From Myxococcales bacterium (lineage in GTDB: Bacteria > Myxococcota_A > Polyangia > Palsa-1104 > JAEUJZ01): a DNA stretch of 64,000 nucleotides. Location: positions 81,754 to 145,753 of the forward strand of contig JAEUJZ010000073.1 in the NCBI GenBank assembly GCA_016794505.1. The letters are read 5' to 3'. The translations under genes and the position numbers were made by a program. How positions within the stretch are numbered: position 1 is the stretch's first letter; each line of letters begins with the position of its first letter. Of this stretch, positions 26,306 to 34,794 are shown in pieces. The notes under the pieces were generated by a model, which made no database searches, was not told the origin of the DNA, and saw only the letters and a list, made by a program, of their open reading frames with translations.

Positions 26306-27757
26306 ATGAGCCATCAACCGATACACGTCGCGACCTCGTCGACCCCCGCTTTGGACGCCATTGTCTTGGCGGCGGGCCAAGGCACTCGCATGCGCTCAAA
26401 GCGCATCAAGGTGCTGCATTCCCTGGCCGGCAAGCCCATGCTGGAACACACGCTGCGTCTATTGCCGTCGCTGGGCGTACGCAGCACAGTCTTGGTGCTG
26501 GGGCATCAAGCGCAGGCGGTTCGCGACATGCTTGAACAGCGTCACCTGAGCTTAAAAGAGCTGCGCTTCGCCATCCAGGCCGAGCAGCGCGGCACTGCCG
26601 ACGCCGTGCGCTGCGCCTTGCCCGAGCTACCCAGCGCGTCTGTGGACACGCCAAGCCAGGTGCTGATTCTGTATGGCGATACACCGCTTCTGACCGTCGA
26701 GCGCCTGCAGATGCTGTGTACGGCAGCGCAGTCGTGTGGGCTGGCTCTGCTTTCGACGCGGCTCAGCGATCCCAGCGGATACGGCCGCATCGTCCGCGGG
26801 GCCGACGGTCAGCCGCAGAGCATCGTCGAAGATCGCGACTGCACCGACGCTCAGCGACGCATTCAAGAAGTCAACGCCGGCATGTACGTCGTGGAAAGTC
26901 AGTTCCTGCGCCACGCGCTGTCCAAGGTCCAAGCCGACAACGCGCAGCGCGAGTTCTATCTGACCGATCTTCTAAAGCACGCCGTCGCCGAAGGAATTGG
27001 CGTGGCCGTGGTCGATGCGCCCGCCGAAGAAGTGATGGGCATCAACGATCGCGTCGATCTTTCGCAGGCCGAAGCCGCTCTGCGTCGCCGCATCAACCAG
27101 GGTCATATGCGCCGTGGCGTCACGCTGCGCGATCCGACGAACACGTACATCGATGTCGACGTGACCATCGGATCGGATAGCGAGCTAGGTCCCGGCGTGG
27201 TCCTGCGTGGAGCCTGCCGCATCGGCGCCGGCTGCGTCATCGACGTCGGCTGCGTGCTGACCAACGTCGTCTTGGCCGACGGTGCGCACATCAAGCCGTA
27301 CACCATTGCCAGCGACAGCGAGCTAGGCGCAAACGTGCAGATCGGCCCGTTTTCCCACCTGCGTCCCGAAACCGTCGTCGCGGACGGCGCCCACATCGGC
27401 AACTTCGTCGAGCTAAAAAAGACGCGCATGGGCCCCGGCAGCAAGGCCAACCACTTGGCGTACCTCGGCGACGCCGAGATCGGCGCCCAAGTCAACATCG
27501 GCTGCGGCACCATCACCTGCAACTACGATGGCGTGTCCAAGCACAAGACGATCATCGAAGACGAGGTGTTTATCGGCTCGGACACCCAGCTTGTGGCACC
27601 CGTGCGCGTCGGACGGGGAGCCATCGTCGCCGCTGGCACCACCGTGACCCGCGATGTACCGCCGGGCTCGCTGACGCTAAGCCGCGTGCCGCAGGTCGAC
27701 AAGCCCGACTACGCCGAAGCCCTGCGCACTCGCCTGCGTCGCAGCAAAGGCCACTAG
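26306..27757 (+). CDS. glmU: Bifunctional UDP-GlcNAc pyrophosphorylase / GlcN-1-P acetyltransferase GlmU
   Basis: A 483-residue two-domain enzyme. The N-terminal Rossmann uridylyltransferase has the signature LAAGQGTRM and [12 protein letters not shown], and YGDTPLL. The family's usual Pro before Lys-Val-Leu-His is Ile here. The C-terminal half is a left-handed beta-helix of hexapeptide repeats with the acetyltransferase features [27 protein letters not shown] and [13 protein letters not shown]. It acetylates glucosamine-1-phosphate and then makes UDP-GlcNAc, the precursor of peptidoglycan and LPS, so it should be essential. It stands alone rather than with glmS. The -10-like TATAGT just upstream suggests a leaderless message. 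Confidence 0.96.
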   Translation: MSHQPIHVATSSTPALDAIVLAAGQGTRMRSKRIKVLHSLAGKPMLEHTLRLLPSLGVRSTVLVLGHQAQAVRDMLEQRHLSLKELRFAIQAEQRGTADAVRCALPELPSASVDTPSQVLILYGDTPLLTVERLQMLCTAAQSCGLALLSTRLSDPSGYGRIVRGADGQPQSIVEDRDCTDAQRRIQEVNAGMYVVESQFLRHALSKVQADNAQREFYLTDLLKHAVAEGIGVAVVDAPAEEVMGINDRVDLSQAEAALRRRINQGHMRRGVTLRDPTNTYIDVDVTIGSDSELGPGVVLRGACRIGAGCVIDVGCVLTNVVLADGAHIKPYTIASDSELGANVQIGPFSHLRPETVVADGAHIGNFVELKKTRMGPGSKANHLAYLGDAEIGAQVNIGCGTITCNYDGVSKHKTIIEDEVFIGSDTQLVAPVRVGRGAIVAAGTTVTRDVPPGSLTLSRVPQVDKPDYAEALRTRLRRSKGH

Positions 27758-27769
27758 GCGCTGAAGTAA

Positions 27770-27890
27770 TCAGCCAATGATTCAACATAAATAAAATTTA
27801 TTGCGTTTTATTGTATTGCTTTATACCGATGTAGGTGTGTTATCTTCTGTTCCTGTATTTATTGCCTGTTACTCCAACAGACCACTCGCC
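27770..27890. other. AT-rich island between convergent glmU and amylase genes
   Basis: About 120 bp dominated by A and T in otherwise GC-rich sequence, filling the gap between two convergent genes. It contains a perfect palindrome (27790-27802) and T-rich tracts on the plus strand (TTTTATTGTATT). It may act as a bidirectional termination zone or be a trace of inserted DNA. Confidence 0.6.
27790..27802. terminator. AT palindrome, possible bidirectional terminator
   Basis: AATAAA-A-TTTATT is a perfect 6-bp inverted repeat around one base, 33 nt past the glmU stop. It is too AT-rich and tight-looped to be a classical intrinsic terminator stem; T-rich DNA follows it. Terminator is one reading, protein-binding site another. 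Confidence 0.3.
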
Positions 27891-27891
27891 C

Positions 27892-30015
27892 TTACTTGGG
27901 CAGCGCGACGACGTCGGACTCGGGCACGAGGACCTTGGTGGCGCGTGGCGAGACGCGAACGCGCAGGGTGCCAGCCGGCGAGACTTCGTAGCGCGTCTCT
28001 TGTGTCGTGTCATAGGGGTCCGCGAGCACGTCAACCAGCTTTGTCCCCGTCGGGAAGGGCACGATCATGGCCGCGGTGCCAAAGGCCGTCTCGCTGGTCT
28101 GGTCGTTGTGGACGTTGGTGACCACCACGGCTGTCTTGCTGCCGCCCGCTGGATCGGCGTGCGTGCGCGAAAACGCCAGGATGCCGCTGTCGCCTTCGAC
28201 GCCCGTGTGATCCGTCGACCACAGCACGCGCAGATCGCCGCGTCGCAGCGGAGCATAGGCGCGTCGGACCTGGCTCAAGTGAGCCAGCCACTTGAAGGTC
28301 TCTCCGTCGGTGCGATAGCCCGATGCGCCCATGTTTTCGCGCTGGGTACCCGCGGCACCGCGATAAATATTTTCCAGCACGGTGTCGAACAAGCGCTCGC
28401 GATTTGCCGGATCGTTGCCGCCGGAAAAGTCCTGTTCTGTGCCGTAGTAGATGCAGGGTATGCCGTCCTGCGTCAGCATCAGCGACAGCGCGTTGTGCAG
28501 CTTGCGACGGGCGCTGTCCGCCGTGGTGTAACAGGAATCAACCGGCGAGGCATAGCGCGCGACGTCGTGGTTATCGAGGAAGTTCACGAGCAAGCGCGAC
28601 GGCGGAATCGGTGCGCCCTTGGTGTCGGTCGGACCGAGCGCGATGCCGGACTGGTTGTAAATCGGCTTGCCGACCGCCGGATCTGCAAGCGGCGCCCCGT
28701 CGAGCGTGCGGAAGCGGTCGCTGCGATTTGCGCCATGCACACGCGCCGTCATCGGCTCGAAGCGCAGACGATCGTTCCACAGCGCCTCGACTTTTTTCGT
28801 CGGAGCGCCGCACTTCACGACATCGGTATAGACCTGGAACTTCTGTGAAAAATAAAAGACCGAGTCGATTTCGTCGTTGTATGTGAACTCGCCAAGCAGA
28901 CTGTCATCGCCGTCGAAGGCCTCGCCGAACATGAACCAGTTCTTCTTGGGCGTGGTCAACGGCTCGACGCCATACGGGATCGCCTCGCCGTGGGCATAGC
29001 GACGGATGGCCGGGCTGAATTCTTGCCAGAACTCGTGCTCGACGTGCTTGAGCGTGTCGATGCGGAAGCCGTCGAAGTCGTACTGGCGGATCATGCGCGC
29101 AAACGCCGCGATCAGGCCCTTGCGCACGTCGGTACGTCGTGTGTCGAGATCCTTCAAGCCCCCAGGAAAGTCGCCCGTCGTAAGCTGTTCCCAGCGGTCA
29201 TAGTTGGTGACGCGCCCGCGGCGGTTATAGACACCGGGCCGCGCGAAATCGAGGACTTCTTCGTCCTTTTCGCCGAAGCGAATCGGGTCGGGAATCATGC
29301 GGTTGATCTCGGGGATGTACAGGAAGCGAATGTGGGCGCTTCCCGACGGACCCAAGCCGTTTTGTCCCTGAACGCCGCGACGATCGAAGTCGGGATCGTA
29401 TTCGTCGGCGCGCGTCAGCCGGGCCAGCGGATCGGTGGCATCCAGCGAGCTTGAGCCGGTGACGATCTCGTCGGGCTGGCCGTTGCCGTTGATGTCGTAA
29501 TAGAAGAGCTGACCGACGTGGTTGGCGACGATGTCGAGGATGACTTTCATGCCGCGAGCGTGGGCCTTGTCGACAAGCTCACGCAGCTTGGCCGGCGTGC
29601 CGAAGTGCGGGTTGACCTTGGTAAATGACTGCGTCCAGTACCCGTGATAGCCGTCGAAGCCCGCGTCATAGTCGATGTTCTTGACGTTCGGCGAGATCCA
29701 CAGCGCGGTGACGCCCAGATCCGACAAGTAATCGAGGCGCTCGATCAGCCCCTGCCAGTCGCCGCCCTGATAGCGCCCGAGGGCGCTGGGCAGCACGCGG
29801 TGGTCGTTGTTGATGTCGCCGTTGGCGAAGCGGTCGACGATCACTTGATAGATGATCTCGTCACGCCAGTCGCCGCCGTTCATCACCGCGGTGGTGGGCT
29901 TGCTGACTTCGTAGTCTTCAGCGCAGCCAAGCGGCGAAAGCAGCGCGCTGGCCAAAAGCAAGGACATCGTCGAGCGACGACGGGATCGGGACGAAAAGAA
30001 GGCTCGGCAGCTCAC
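27892..30015 (-). CDS. GH13 alpha-amylase family lipoprotein
   Basis: A 707-residue glycoside hydrolase. The signal peptide has an Arg-rich start and ends in a lipobox (LSPLGC, Cys near 31), so the enzyme is anchored to the cell surface or outer membrane. The (beta/alpha)8 barrel carries the GH13 regions: DIVANH (region I), GFRIDTLKHV with the nucleophile Asp near residue 320, FGEAFDGD with the acid/base Glu near 365, and FLDNHD near 480. A long insertion separates regions I and II, and a C-terminal beta domain ends the protein. It should cleave alpha-glucans such as starch or glycogen. The GTG at 30015 is used because it provides the basic signal-peptide region; TAGGTT lies 6 nt upstream. 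Confidence 0.93.
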   Translation of the reverse strand: MSCRAFFSSRSRRRSTMSLLLASALLSPLGCAEDYEVSKPTTAVMNGGDWRDEIIYQVIVDRFANGDINNDHRVLPSALGRYQGGDWQGLIERLDYLSDLGVTALWISPNVKNIDYDAGFDGYHGYWTQSFTKVNPHFGTPAKLRELVDKAHARGMKVILDIVANHVGQLFYYDINGNGQPDEIVTGSSSLDATDPLARLTRADEYDPDFDRRGVQGQNGLGPSGSAHIRFLYIPEINRMIPDPIRFGEKDEEVLDFARPGVYNRRGRVTNYDRWEQLTTGDFPGGLKDLDTRRTDVRKGLIAAFARMIRQYDFDGFRIDTLKHVEHEFWQEFSPAIRRYAHGEAIPYGVEPLTTPKKNWFMFGEAFDGDDSLLGEFTYNDEIDSVFYFSQKFQVYTDVVKCGAPTKKVEALWNDRLRFEPMTARVHGANRSDRFRTLDGAPLADPAVGKPIYNQSGIALGPTDTKGAPIPPSRLLVNFLDNHDVARYASPVDSCYTTADSARRKLHNALSLMLTQDGIPCIYYGTEQDFSGGNDPANRERLFDTVLENIYRGAAGTQRENMGASGYRTDGETFKWLAHLSQVRRAYAPLRRGDLRVLWSTDHTGVEGDSGILAFSRTHADPAGGSKTAVVVTNVHNDQTSETAFGTAAMIVPFPTGTKLVDVLADPYDTTQETRYEVSPAGTLRVRVSPRATKVLVPESDVVALPK

Positions 30016-30021
30016 CGCGGC

Positions 30022-30027
30022 AACCTA
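30022..30027 (-). promoter_or_regulatory. -10-like hexamer 6 nt before amylase GTG
   Basis: Reads TAGGTT on the minus strand, 6 nt before the GTG at 30015. A weaker match than the others of this series; it supports the long signal-peptide start. Confidence 0.25.
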
Positions 30028-30163
30028 GCGCAAGGCCCGCAGCGGGCAAAGCGATTTGGTGAAGCGCGGAAAAGCGAGCGTCCACGGGGGGCCGTGTGTC
30101 CGGCGGAACCGGGCTGGACGCAGGGATCAGCGAGGGGAGCTGCGAGGCGCGGTGGGACGAGGT

Positions 30164-30988
30164 TTACTGCTTCTTGCCCGAAAACGGCGTCGTGATTTCG
30201 ATGGAGGCTCCGACCACGCCCACGGCGGTGGGCTTGCCCTGAGCGTCGACGGCGCCGGCCCACAGACAGCCGCCGGCATAGCCGGTCTTGATGCTGCCGT
30301 TGGTCATGTCGCTGGCGGTCCACAGCGAGCCGACTTTGGCTGTCTCAAGCCCAGCCGTCGCTGCCGACAGGCCCAAGAGCACGCAGTTCACGCCGTTTGT
30401 GGCAATGCCGCCGCCGAGCAAAAGATCGAACTTGCTGCCGTCTTCGCTGATCAGGCCAAAGGCATCCGCGGACGAGGTCGTCACCGTGCCATTGCACACC
30501 GGCTTGCAGTCGGGGTTGGTGGTGCCGGCTCCACACTCCGCCGGCTTGGCAGCGACGGTTGCGCCGCTGCACGACTGCGTCGGAATGCGCACCCACATGC
30601 GGTGCTGATACGTCTGGTCACGCTGATCGATGCGAACGCTCGTCGGCCAGACTTCGCTGGGGCAGACCACTTCGGGCTTGCTGCAGTCGACGTTGAACGC
30701 ATACGGCGCGCCCTGGTGCATCACGCTGAAGCTACCGCCGCCCAGCGGCAGGCTCTGCACGTACACCGAAGTGCCGATGGTGACCTTCACGTCCATGGTC
30801 GTGCCGTATGAGATCGCCCAGGTCCCGCTGACGTTGGGGGCCGGCGACTTCGACGAGAACGATCCGCCGCAGCCGCCCGACTCGCCGTTTGCCCCCATCA
30901 AAAAGGGCAACAGGCACAGGCCAAGACTGCCAGCCAGCGTCGAGGACTTCGCTACGATTCGTCCCAGGTTCTGCGTCATCGTTTTCAT
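30164..30988 (-). CDS. Secreted Cys-rich hypothetical protein
   Basis: A 274-residue protein. The signal peptide (hydrophobic SLGLCLLPFLMG at about residues 21-32) is followed by a Gly/Ser linker with one Cys, which could be a non-canonical lipidation site. The mature domain is beta-rich (VSGTWAISYG at its start) with at least eight Cys, probably disulfide-bonded. GGAGG lies 6 nt before the ATG. Upstream is CTTAACGCAG (31014-31023), identical to a motif ahead of the FG-GAP lipoprotein at 45856. Myxobacteria-like genomes carry many such small secreted proteins; no function can be assigned. Confidence 0.8.
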   Translation of the reverse strand: MKTMTQNLGRIVAKSSTLAGSLGLCLLPFLMGANGESGGCGGSFSSKSPAPNVSGTWAISYGTTMDVKVTIGTSVYVQSLPLGGGSFSVMHQGAPYAFNVDCSKPEVVCPSEVWPTSVRIDQRDQTYQHRMWVRIPTQSCSGATVAAKPAECGAGTTNPDCKPVCNGTVTTSSADAFGLISEDGSKFDLLLGGGIATNGVNCVLLGLSAATAGLETAKVGSLWTASDMTNGSIKTGYAGGCLWAGAVDAQGKPTAVGVVGASIEITTPFSGKKQ

Positions 30989-31013
30989 GGAGAGCCTCCG
31001 TTCCTATTGCGTG

Positions 31014-31023
31014 CTGCGTTAAG
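31014..31023 (-). promoter_or_regulatory. Shared motif CTTAACGCAG upstream of secreted-protein gene
   Basis: On the minus strand this 10-mer lies 25 nt before the ATG at 30988. The same 10-mer is found 22 nt before the ATG at 45856. It could be part of a promoter or transcript 5' end shared by the two genes. Confidence 0.35.
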
Positions 31024-31032
31024 GGAATAAGT

Positions 31033-31046
31033 GCCTGCTTGCAGGC
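31033..31046. repeat. 14-bp palindrome GCCTGC-TT-GCAGGC
   Basis: A perfect 6-bp inverted repeat around TT between the TolC-like gene stop (31069) and the next minus-strand start. The 2-base centre disfavours an RNA hairpin and favours a dimeric protein-binding site. Nothing else supports a role. Confidence 0.3.
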
Positions 31047-31068
31047 GCCCCCATCCTAGTTCAGGGGC

Positions 31069-32499
31069 CTATCCATGTGGCGACTCTTTGCTGGGGAAGC
31101 GGCCGGCAGCGATCAAAAGCTCAAGCCGAGCTTGTCGCGTGGCGTCTTCCGCCTGGGTGGCCGCGGTCGCCGCGTCGCGGGCTCGCCGCTCGGCATCGAT
31201 GACAGCGAGGTTGTTGCTGATGCCGGCGCGATAGGCCCGCATCGAAAGCAGGCTGGCTTCTTCGCTGCGCTGTGCGGCCCGCTGCGCCGCGGCCTGAGCC
31301 ACGCTGGCCGACAGCAGCGTCGAAAGCGCGCTGCGCACATCCGACCGCGCTTGCAGCTGGGCGATCTGCTGGTTGGTCTTGATCTGGCGGTGCAGCACCC
31401 AGCGCTCGCTGCGGATGCCATAGCGCAGGCCTCCGTCGAACAGCGACCAGCTGAAGTCAAAGCGAGCCTGCCACCCGAGCTGCGGCTGAACGATCGACGG
31501 TGGATCCTGGAAAAACGGCGCGAAGCTCACCGATAGCTGCGGCAAGAAATCGGTCCAGCCGTGCCGAATCACCCGCGCGCTGGCCCAGGCCCGCGCCTGC
31601 CACAGTCGCAGATCGCTGCGAAAATGCGCCAGCTCGTCGAGGGGACTGGTGTGCCCGCTCTCGCTGGCTTGACGGAGCTCATCGGCAAGCTGGTCGGCCG
31701 CCTGCAGCGACGGCGCATCGCGACAGTCCACCGACTGATCCGCCGCCAGCAGCACACCGAGTGCCTCCCGACTGCGCACAAGCGCCGCCTGCGACAGAGC
31801 ACGCTGACTGCGCGTCAGCTCAAGCTCGCTCTCGGCGCGCACGGCATCCAGGCGATTTCCGACGCCGCCGCCTAAGCGCTGGCTGGCGTATTCGAAGTGC
31901 GCCAAAGCGGTCTTTTCCGCGCGCTCGCTGACATCGACCAAGCGGCTCTGCGCGATCACCGACAGGCAGGCCCGCGCCGCAGAGACAGCCACCAGCCGAC
32001 GCACATCCATCTGACTGATCTCGGCGACGCGTCGGTTGTCCTGCGCGTGCAGAAAGCTGGCCCAGCGCGCCGGGGCCAGAATCGGCAGCGACACCGTCAC
32101 ATTGCCTGAGGTCTGGTTGGCGCCCGCCACCAAGCGCTGCATGTCGCCGCTGCCCAAGATGCGGTCGTTGTCCAAGCGCGTGTAGTTCAGCGACATGTTC
32201 AGCGTCGGCAGCGACGCGGCCCGTGCCTGCTGCAAAAGAGCCTGAGCGCGCTCGATCTCAAGCTGCGCGGTGCGCAAGCTCAGGTTGCGCGACAGAGCCA
32301 GCGACACGGCTTGCTCAAACGAAAGCACCGTCCGCTCGGCCCCGCTTGTGGCCCAGGCCGCACTCGCGCTGACCCCCAACCAAAGACCACAGAGCAGCGC
32401 CAAGCCACCGCGCCGCCCGCGCCGAATACGTCCCCCAAGCCCCCCCATCGACCACCGATCCGTCTGGGATCGCTGCACAAAAAAAGCGCCCAACTTCAT
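31069..32499 (-). CDS. TolC-family outer membrane channel protein
   Basis: About 476 residues. A signal peptide (RIRRGRRGGLALLCGLWLG, then a cleavage near SAAWA) is followed by the outer-membrane-efflux-protein pattern. The repeat unit appears twice, with LSFEQAVSLALSRN starting the first half and long coiled helices rich in Ala/Arg/Gln in each half, ending SMRAYRAGISNNLAVIDAE, the typical C-terminal signature. It should form the trimeric outer-membrane exit duct of a type I secretion or RND pump. No inner-membrane pump or adaptor gene is next to it. Two ATGs are possible: 32499 (used) and 32448, which would start directly at the signal peptide. Confidence 0.88.
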   Translation of the reverse strand: MKLGAFFVQRSQTDRWSMGGLGGRIRRGRRGGLALLCGLWLGVSASAAWATSGAERTVLSFEQAVSLALSRNLSLRTAQLEIERAQALLQQARAASLPTLNMSLNYTRLDNDRILGSGDMQRLVAGANQTSGNVTVSLPILAPARWASFLHAQDNRRVAEISQMDVRRLVAVSAARACLSVIAQSRLVDVSERAEKTALAHFEYASQRLGGGVGNRLDAVRAESELELTRSQRALSQAALVRSREALGVLLAADQSVDCRDAPSLQAADQLADELRQASESGHTSPLDELAHFRSDLRLWQARAWASARVIRHGWTDFLPQLSVSFAPFFQDPPSIVQPQLGWQARFDFSWSLFDGGLRYGIRSERWVLHRQIKTNQQIAQLQARSDVRSALSTLLSASVAQAAAQRAAQRSEEASLLSMRAYRAGISNNLAVIDAERRARDAATAATQAEDATRQARLELLIAAGRFPSKESPHG

Positions 32500-32645
32500 G
32501 ACCGGCCATGGTCTACGAAGTTGCGGCGGCGGTCCATGAAGCTGTGCGAACGAATCGATCGCTAGATCGATCGCTGGCTCGACTGCGGCGCGACTTGCGA
32601 CTCGATTTGCGGCTTGACCTGCGGTCCGTCGCATCCGGCAAGCGG

Positions 32646-33017
32646 CTACCCAGATTCTGGCGCAGCCAGACCAAAGCCGTCGACGATCGCCACGACGGCG
32701 GCATCGATCGGCGTGGTCGTCGCAGGCGGCGAACCCGAGCCAGGCTGGAGCTCGGCCTGATGCGGCTGCGCAGCCACGCGAGCGGCATGGCCAAAGGCGA
32801 CGATGACATCATCGCCCACGCCGGCATCGAGCAGATCGACGCAGACCACGGCTTCATGAGCGGCGCTGCCCGGCGGACCCGGCAGCGGCGGCGGCGACTT
32901 GTGCTGCGTGAGCAAGTCGCCCAGGTGATACGGCTGCACAACAAGCAGCTTGTGCCCGGAAAGCTGCGGCCACTTGACCGTGGACCAGACGGTGCCAATG
33001 ACTTTGCCGACGAACAT
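32646..33017 (-). CDS. EutN/CcmL-family microcompartment vertex protein (BMC-P), copy 4
   Basis: A 123-residue protein whose ATG at 33017 starts MFVGKVIGTVWSTVKW. It shows the EutN/CcmL layout: GKVIGTV strand, LSGHKLLVVQP, a variable loop, VCVDLLDAGVGDDVIVAFGHAAR and the C-terminal PIDAAVVAIVDGF strand. This fold forms pentamers that cap the corners of bacterial microcompartment shells. The loop between strands is longer than in CcmL. It is the last and best-conserved of four tandem paralogues (spacing 4 nt to the previous gene), presumably one transcript. No BMC hexamer or trimer gene and no encapsulated enzyme is in the window. Confidence 0.85.
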   Translation of the reverse strand: MFVGKVIGTVWSTVKWPQLSGHKLLVVQPYHLGDLLTQHKSPPPLPGPPGSAAHEAVVCVDLLDAGVGDDVIVAFGHAARVAAQPHQAELQPGSGSPPATTTPIDAAVVAIVDGFGLAAPESG

Positions 33018-33021
33018 GCGC

Positions 33022-33435
33022 TCAGCCTGCCTTGCGGGGGAAATGGGGGGAGGGGCGGGACGTGCCAGCGTCTGGGCCGGTAGCGGATTCTTCACCCGAC
33101 GGCGACGGCGGATCCACCAGCAGAGCCACCGCCGCGTCGCACAGCAAATGACGATTGTTCGGGCCAGGGGCGAGTACATTGCGAGCACCCGAGCCATACG
33201 CGACCAGCACGTCTTGTCCGACGCGGGCATCGAGTGTGTCGATAGCCACCGTCAGCGATTCCCAAGCCAGCGCGGCCACGTCCCTGGCTGATTCGCGGCC
33301 TGGCGGTGATTCAGCATCGACGGCGGCGTTCGCGTCTGACCCGCTCGCGGTGACGACCAGCTTCAGGCTACGCCCGGCCAGATCCGCGACGCGACGGCTC
33401 GCCCAGATCTCTCCGATGACACATCCTCGCTTCAT
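33022..33435 (-). CDS. EutN/CcmL-like protein (BMC-P), copy 3, divergent
   Basis: A 137-residue member of the tandem. Recognisable parts are GCVIGEIWASRRVADLAG, then LKLVVTAS, AIDTLDARVGQDVLVAYGSGAR and CDAAVALLVD. The family's usual Gly-Ala-Gly before the Val-Leu-Val strand is altered to Asp-Ala-Arg, and a Glu/Pro/Ser-rich loop plus a Pro/Ser-rich tail make it longer than typical. Its ATG overlaps the stop of copy 2 (ATGA). It may be a specialised vertex protein or a heteropentamer partner of its neighbours. Assignment is by alignment to the neighbouring copies by eye. Confidence 0.75.
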   Translation of the reverse strand: MKRGCVIGEIWASRRVADLAGRSLKLVVTASGSDANAAVDAESPPGRESARDVAALAWESLTVAIDTLDARVGQDVLVAYGSGARNVLAPGPNNRHLLCDAAVALLVDPPSPSGEESATGPDAGTSRPSPHFPRKAG

Positions 33436-33836
33436 CGTGGACCTCGCGCGGGGTCGGACGCTGAAGCCGCATCAGACCGGGCCGCAACCAGCGACTGCAG
33501 CGGGCGCTGCCCTGTTCCCTGTACATCGACTCGATCGACGATCGCCATGACTGCCGCCTCGACGGGAAACCACGCCGCGTGGGCATATCCCGGAACCCCA
33601 GGGGCTGGGGCAGAAGCGGCGGTCGAATCGCCAAGGGACTGACGAGCCGGCTCGCCCAAACAGACGACGACATCTTCCCCTGGTCCGGCGCCAAGGCGGT
33701 CGACGGCAACCAAGTGCTCGACGGGAAAGGGCGGCTCGTACCAGAAGTGCGGCTGGATCAAGAGCAGCTTCAGCCCCGACAGGCCGGCATCGCGGCGACT
33801 CGCCCAGACCTCGCCCAGCACGCGCCCAAGAATCAT
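33432..33836 (-). CDS. EutN/CcmL-family vertex protein (BMC-P), copy 2
   Basis: A 134-residue protein with a clear family pattern: MILGRVLGEVWASRRD, LSGLKLLLIQP, LVAVDRLGAGPGEDVVVCLGEPAR and FPVEAAVMAIVD. Between the last two lies an insertion of about 25 residues rich in Ala/Pro/Gly, and a disordered tail of about 25 residues follows the last strand. The tail could reach inside or outside the shell. Both ends overlap neighbours by 4 nt (ATGA), so translation of copies 1, 2 and 3 is coupled. Confidence 0.85.
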   Translation of the reverse strand: MILGRVLGEVWASRRDAGLSGLKLLLIQPHFWYEPPFPVEHLVAVDRLGAGPGEDVVVCLGEPARQSLGDSTAASAPAPGVPGYAHAAWFPVEAAVMAIVDRVDVQGTGQRPLQSLVAARSDAASASDPARGPR

Positions 33837-34123
33837 GGGGCGCGCTCCAGGCCAGAGAGGCGCAGCCCCGACGCTGCGGCAAGCTCGGCCCCATCCAAGA
33901 TGGCGACAACGATGTCTTTTTCAGCGACCGTCTCGCCCAGCGTCAGGTCGCGAACTCGCGAGCCATGGGCATACAGCACCCACTCGCCCGGCCCAGCCCC
34001 CAGCGCATCGACGGCACAGACCGTCCCCCCGTCGAGAGTCTGCAGCCGCACGATCTTGCAACCGTGCAGCCCGTCGGCGTGACGAGCCCCCCAGACCGGG
34101 TCGATGACCTGTGCGATGCGCAT
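33833..34123 (-). CDS. EutN/CcmL-family vertex protein (BMC-P), copy 1, minimal length
   Basis: A 96-residue protein from the ATG at 34123, close to the canonical length of CcmL/EutN. It shows AQVIDPVWGARHADGLHG, KIVRLQ, VCAVDALGAGPGEWVLYAHGSR and DIVVAILDGAEL. It heads the four-gene BMC-P run. The frame is open far upstream, but only as antisense of the repeat-protein gene. A TATCTT about 33 nt upstream could be a -10; otherwise the gene may be read from the promoter of the repeat-protein gene that ends 106 nt upstream. Confidence 0.82.
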   Translation of the reverse strand: MRIAQVIDPVWGARHADGLHGCKIVRLQTLDGGTVCAVDALGAGPGEWVLYAHGSRVRDLTLGETVAEKDIVVAILDGAELAAASGLRLSGLERAP

Positions 34124-34229
34124 GACAGACGACGCGGTCGCCCCGCCGCAAGATACACCTCTTCCGTCACGGGCCGTGCAGCGTTGGGTGCAAGCAGACA
34201 GAAACGAGGAGAGAGCGAGGCGGACGGCC

Positions 34230-34640
34230 TTAGGCGGACTTCTTCTGCGACGTACGTGGGGCCGACTTCGCTTGGCTCTGGTGAGCGGCGCGCTTGGCGG
34301 CCTTTTCCAGCGACGAGACCTGATCGAACAGCTTGCCAACCGACAGCGTCGACAGCTTGCTGCGATAGTCCTTGTCCTTGCTGGCGCGGCGCAGATCGAG
34401 GATCGCGTCGACCAGCTTGTCCTTGCTGCCCCAGCGCTCGCTGACCGTCTTGCCCACCGAGTGCAGGCGCAGGAGCTTGCTGTTGGATGCGACGAGCAGG
34501 CGGTTGCGGAGGGCGTCCTTGTCTTCGCCTTCGTCGGCGGGGCGCTCAATGACGGATGCAGGCAGCTTGATCAAGGCATCGACCAGCTTCTCCTTCGAAC
34601 CAAACTGCTCCTTGACCTGTGCCAGCGGCGACTTCTTCAT
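34230..34640 (-). CDS. Small basic two-repeat protein, function unknown
   Basis: A 136-residue protein from an ATG with a strong AGGAG 9 nt upstream. It holds two related segments: QFGSKEKLVDALIKL (from about residue 12) and RWGSKDKLVDAILDL (from about residue 68), each followed by charged helices (DKDALRNRL, DKDYRSKL). So it is an internal duplication of about 55 residues, ending in a Lys/Ser/Gln-rich basic tail like those of DNA-binding proteins. A good promoter (34671-34698) stands upstream. It could bind nucleic acid, but the tail is the only basis. It lies directly before the BMC-P genes. Confidence 0.82.
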   Translation of the reverse strand: MKKSPLAQVKEQFGSKEKLVDALIKLPASVIERPADEGEDKDALRNRLLVASNSKLLRLHSVGKTVSERWGSKDKLVDAILDLRRASKDKDYRSKLSTLSVGKLFDQVSSLEKAAKRAAHQSQAKSAPRTSQKKSA

Positions 34641-34670
34641 TTCTTCAGACTCCTGTAAGTGGCTGGGATC

Positions 34671-34698
34671 TTTATCATTGGTCTGGCGTGCTTCACAA
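34671..34698 (-). promoter_or_regulatory. Sigma-70-type promoter of the basic repeat-protein gene
   Basis: On the minus strand TTGTGA, a 16-nt spacer and GATAAA stand 30 nt before the ATG at 34640, followed by an AGGAG ribosome site at 34650-34654. It is the most complete housekeeping-type promoter I see in the window. Confidence 0.5.
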
Positions 34699-34794
34699 GA
34701 TCTCACTCGCTCTGGCCCGCTCGCGCGGGGGAACGCGGGGCGACCGCGGTGAAGCCGACCCGGCGAAGGCGTATGGCAGCGGCAGCGAGCGGGC

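Noticed and set aside
32500..32645. ATCGATCGCT direct repeats before the TolC-like gene
   Set aside because: Two copies only and short; no boundary, symmetry or gene context to support a regulatory role.
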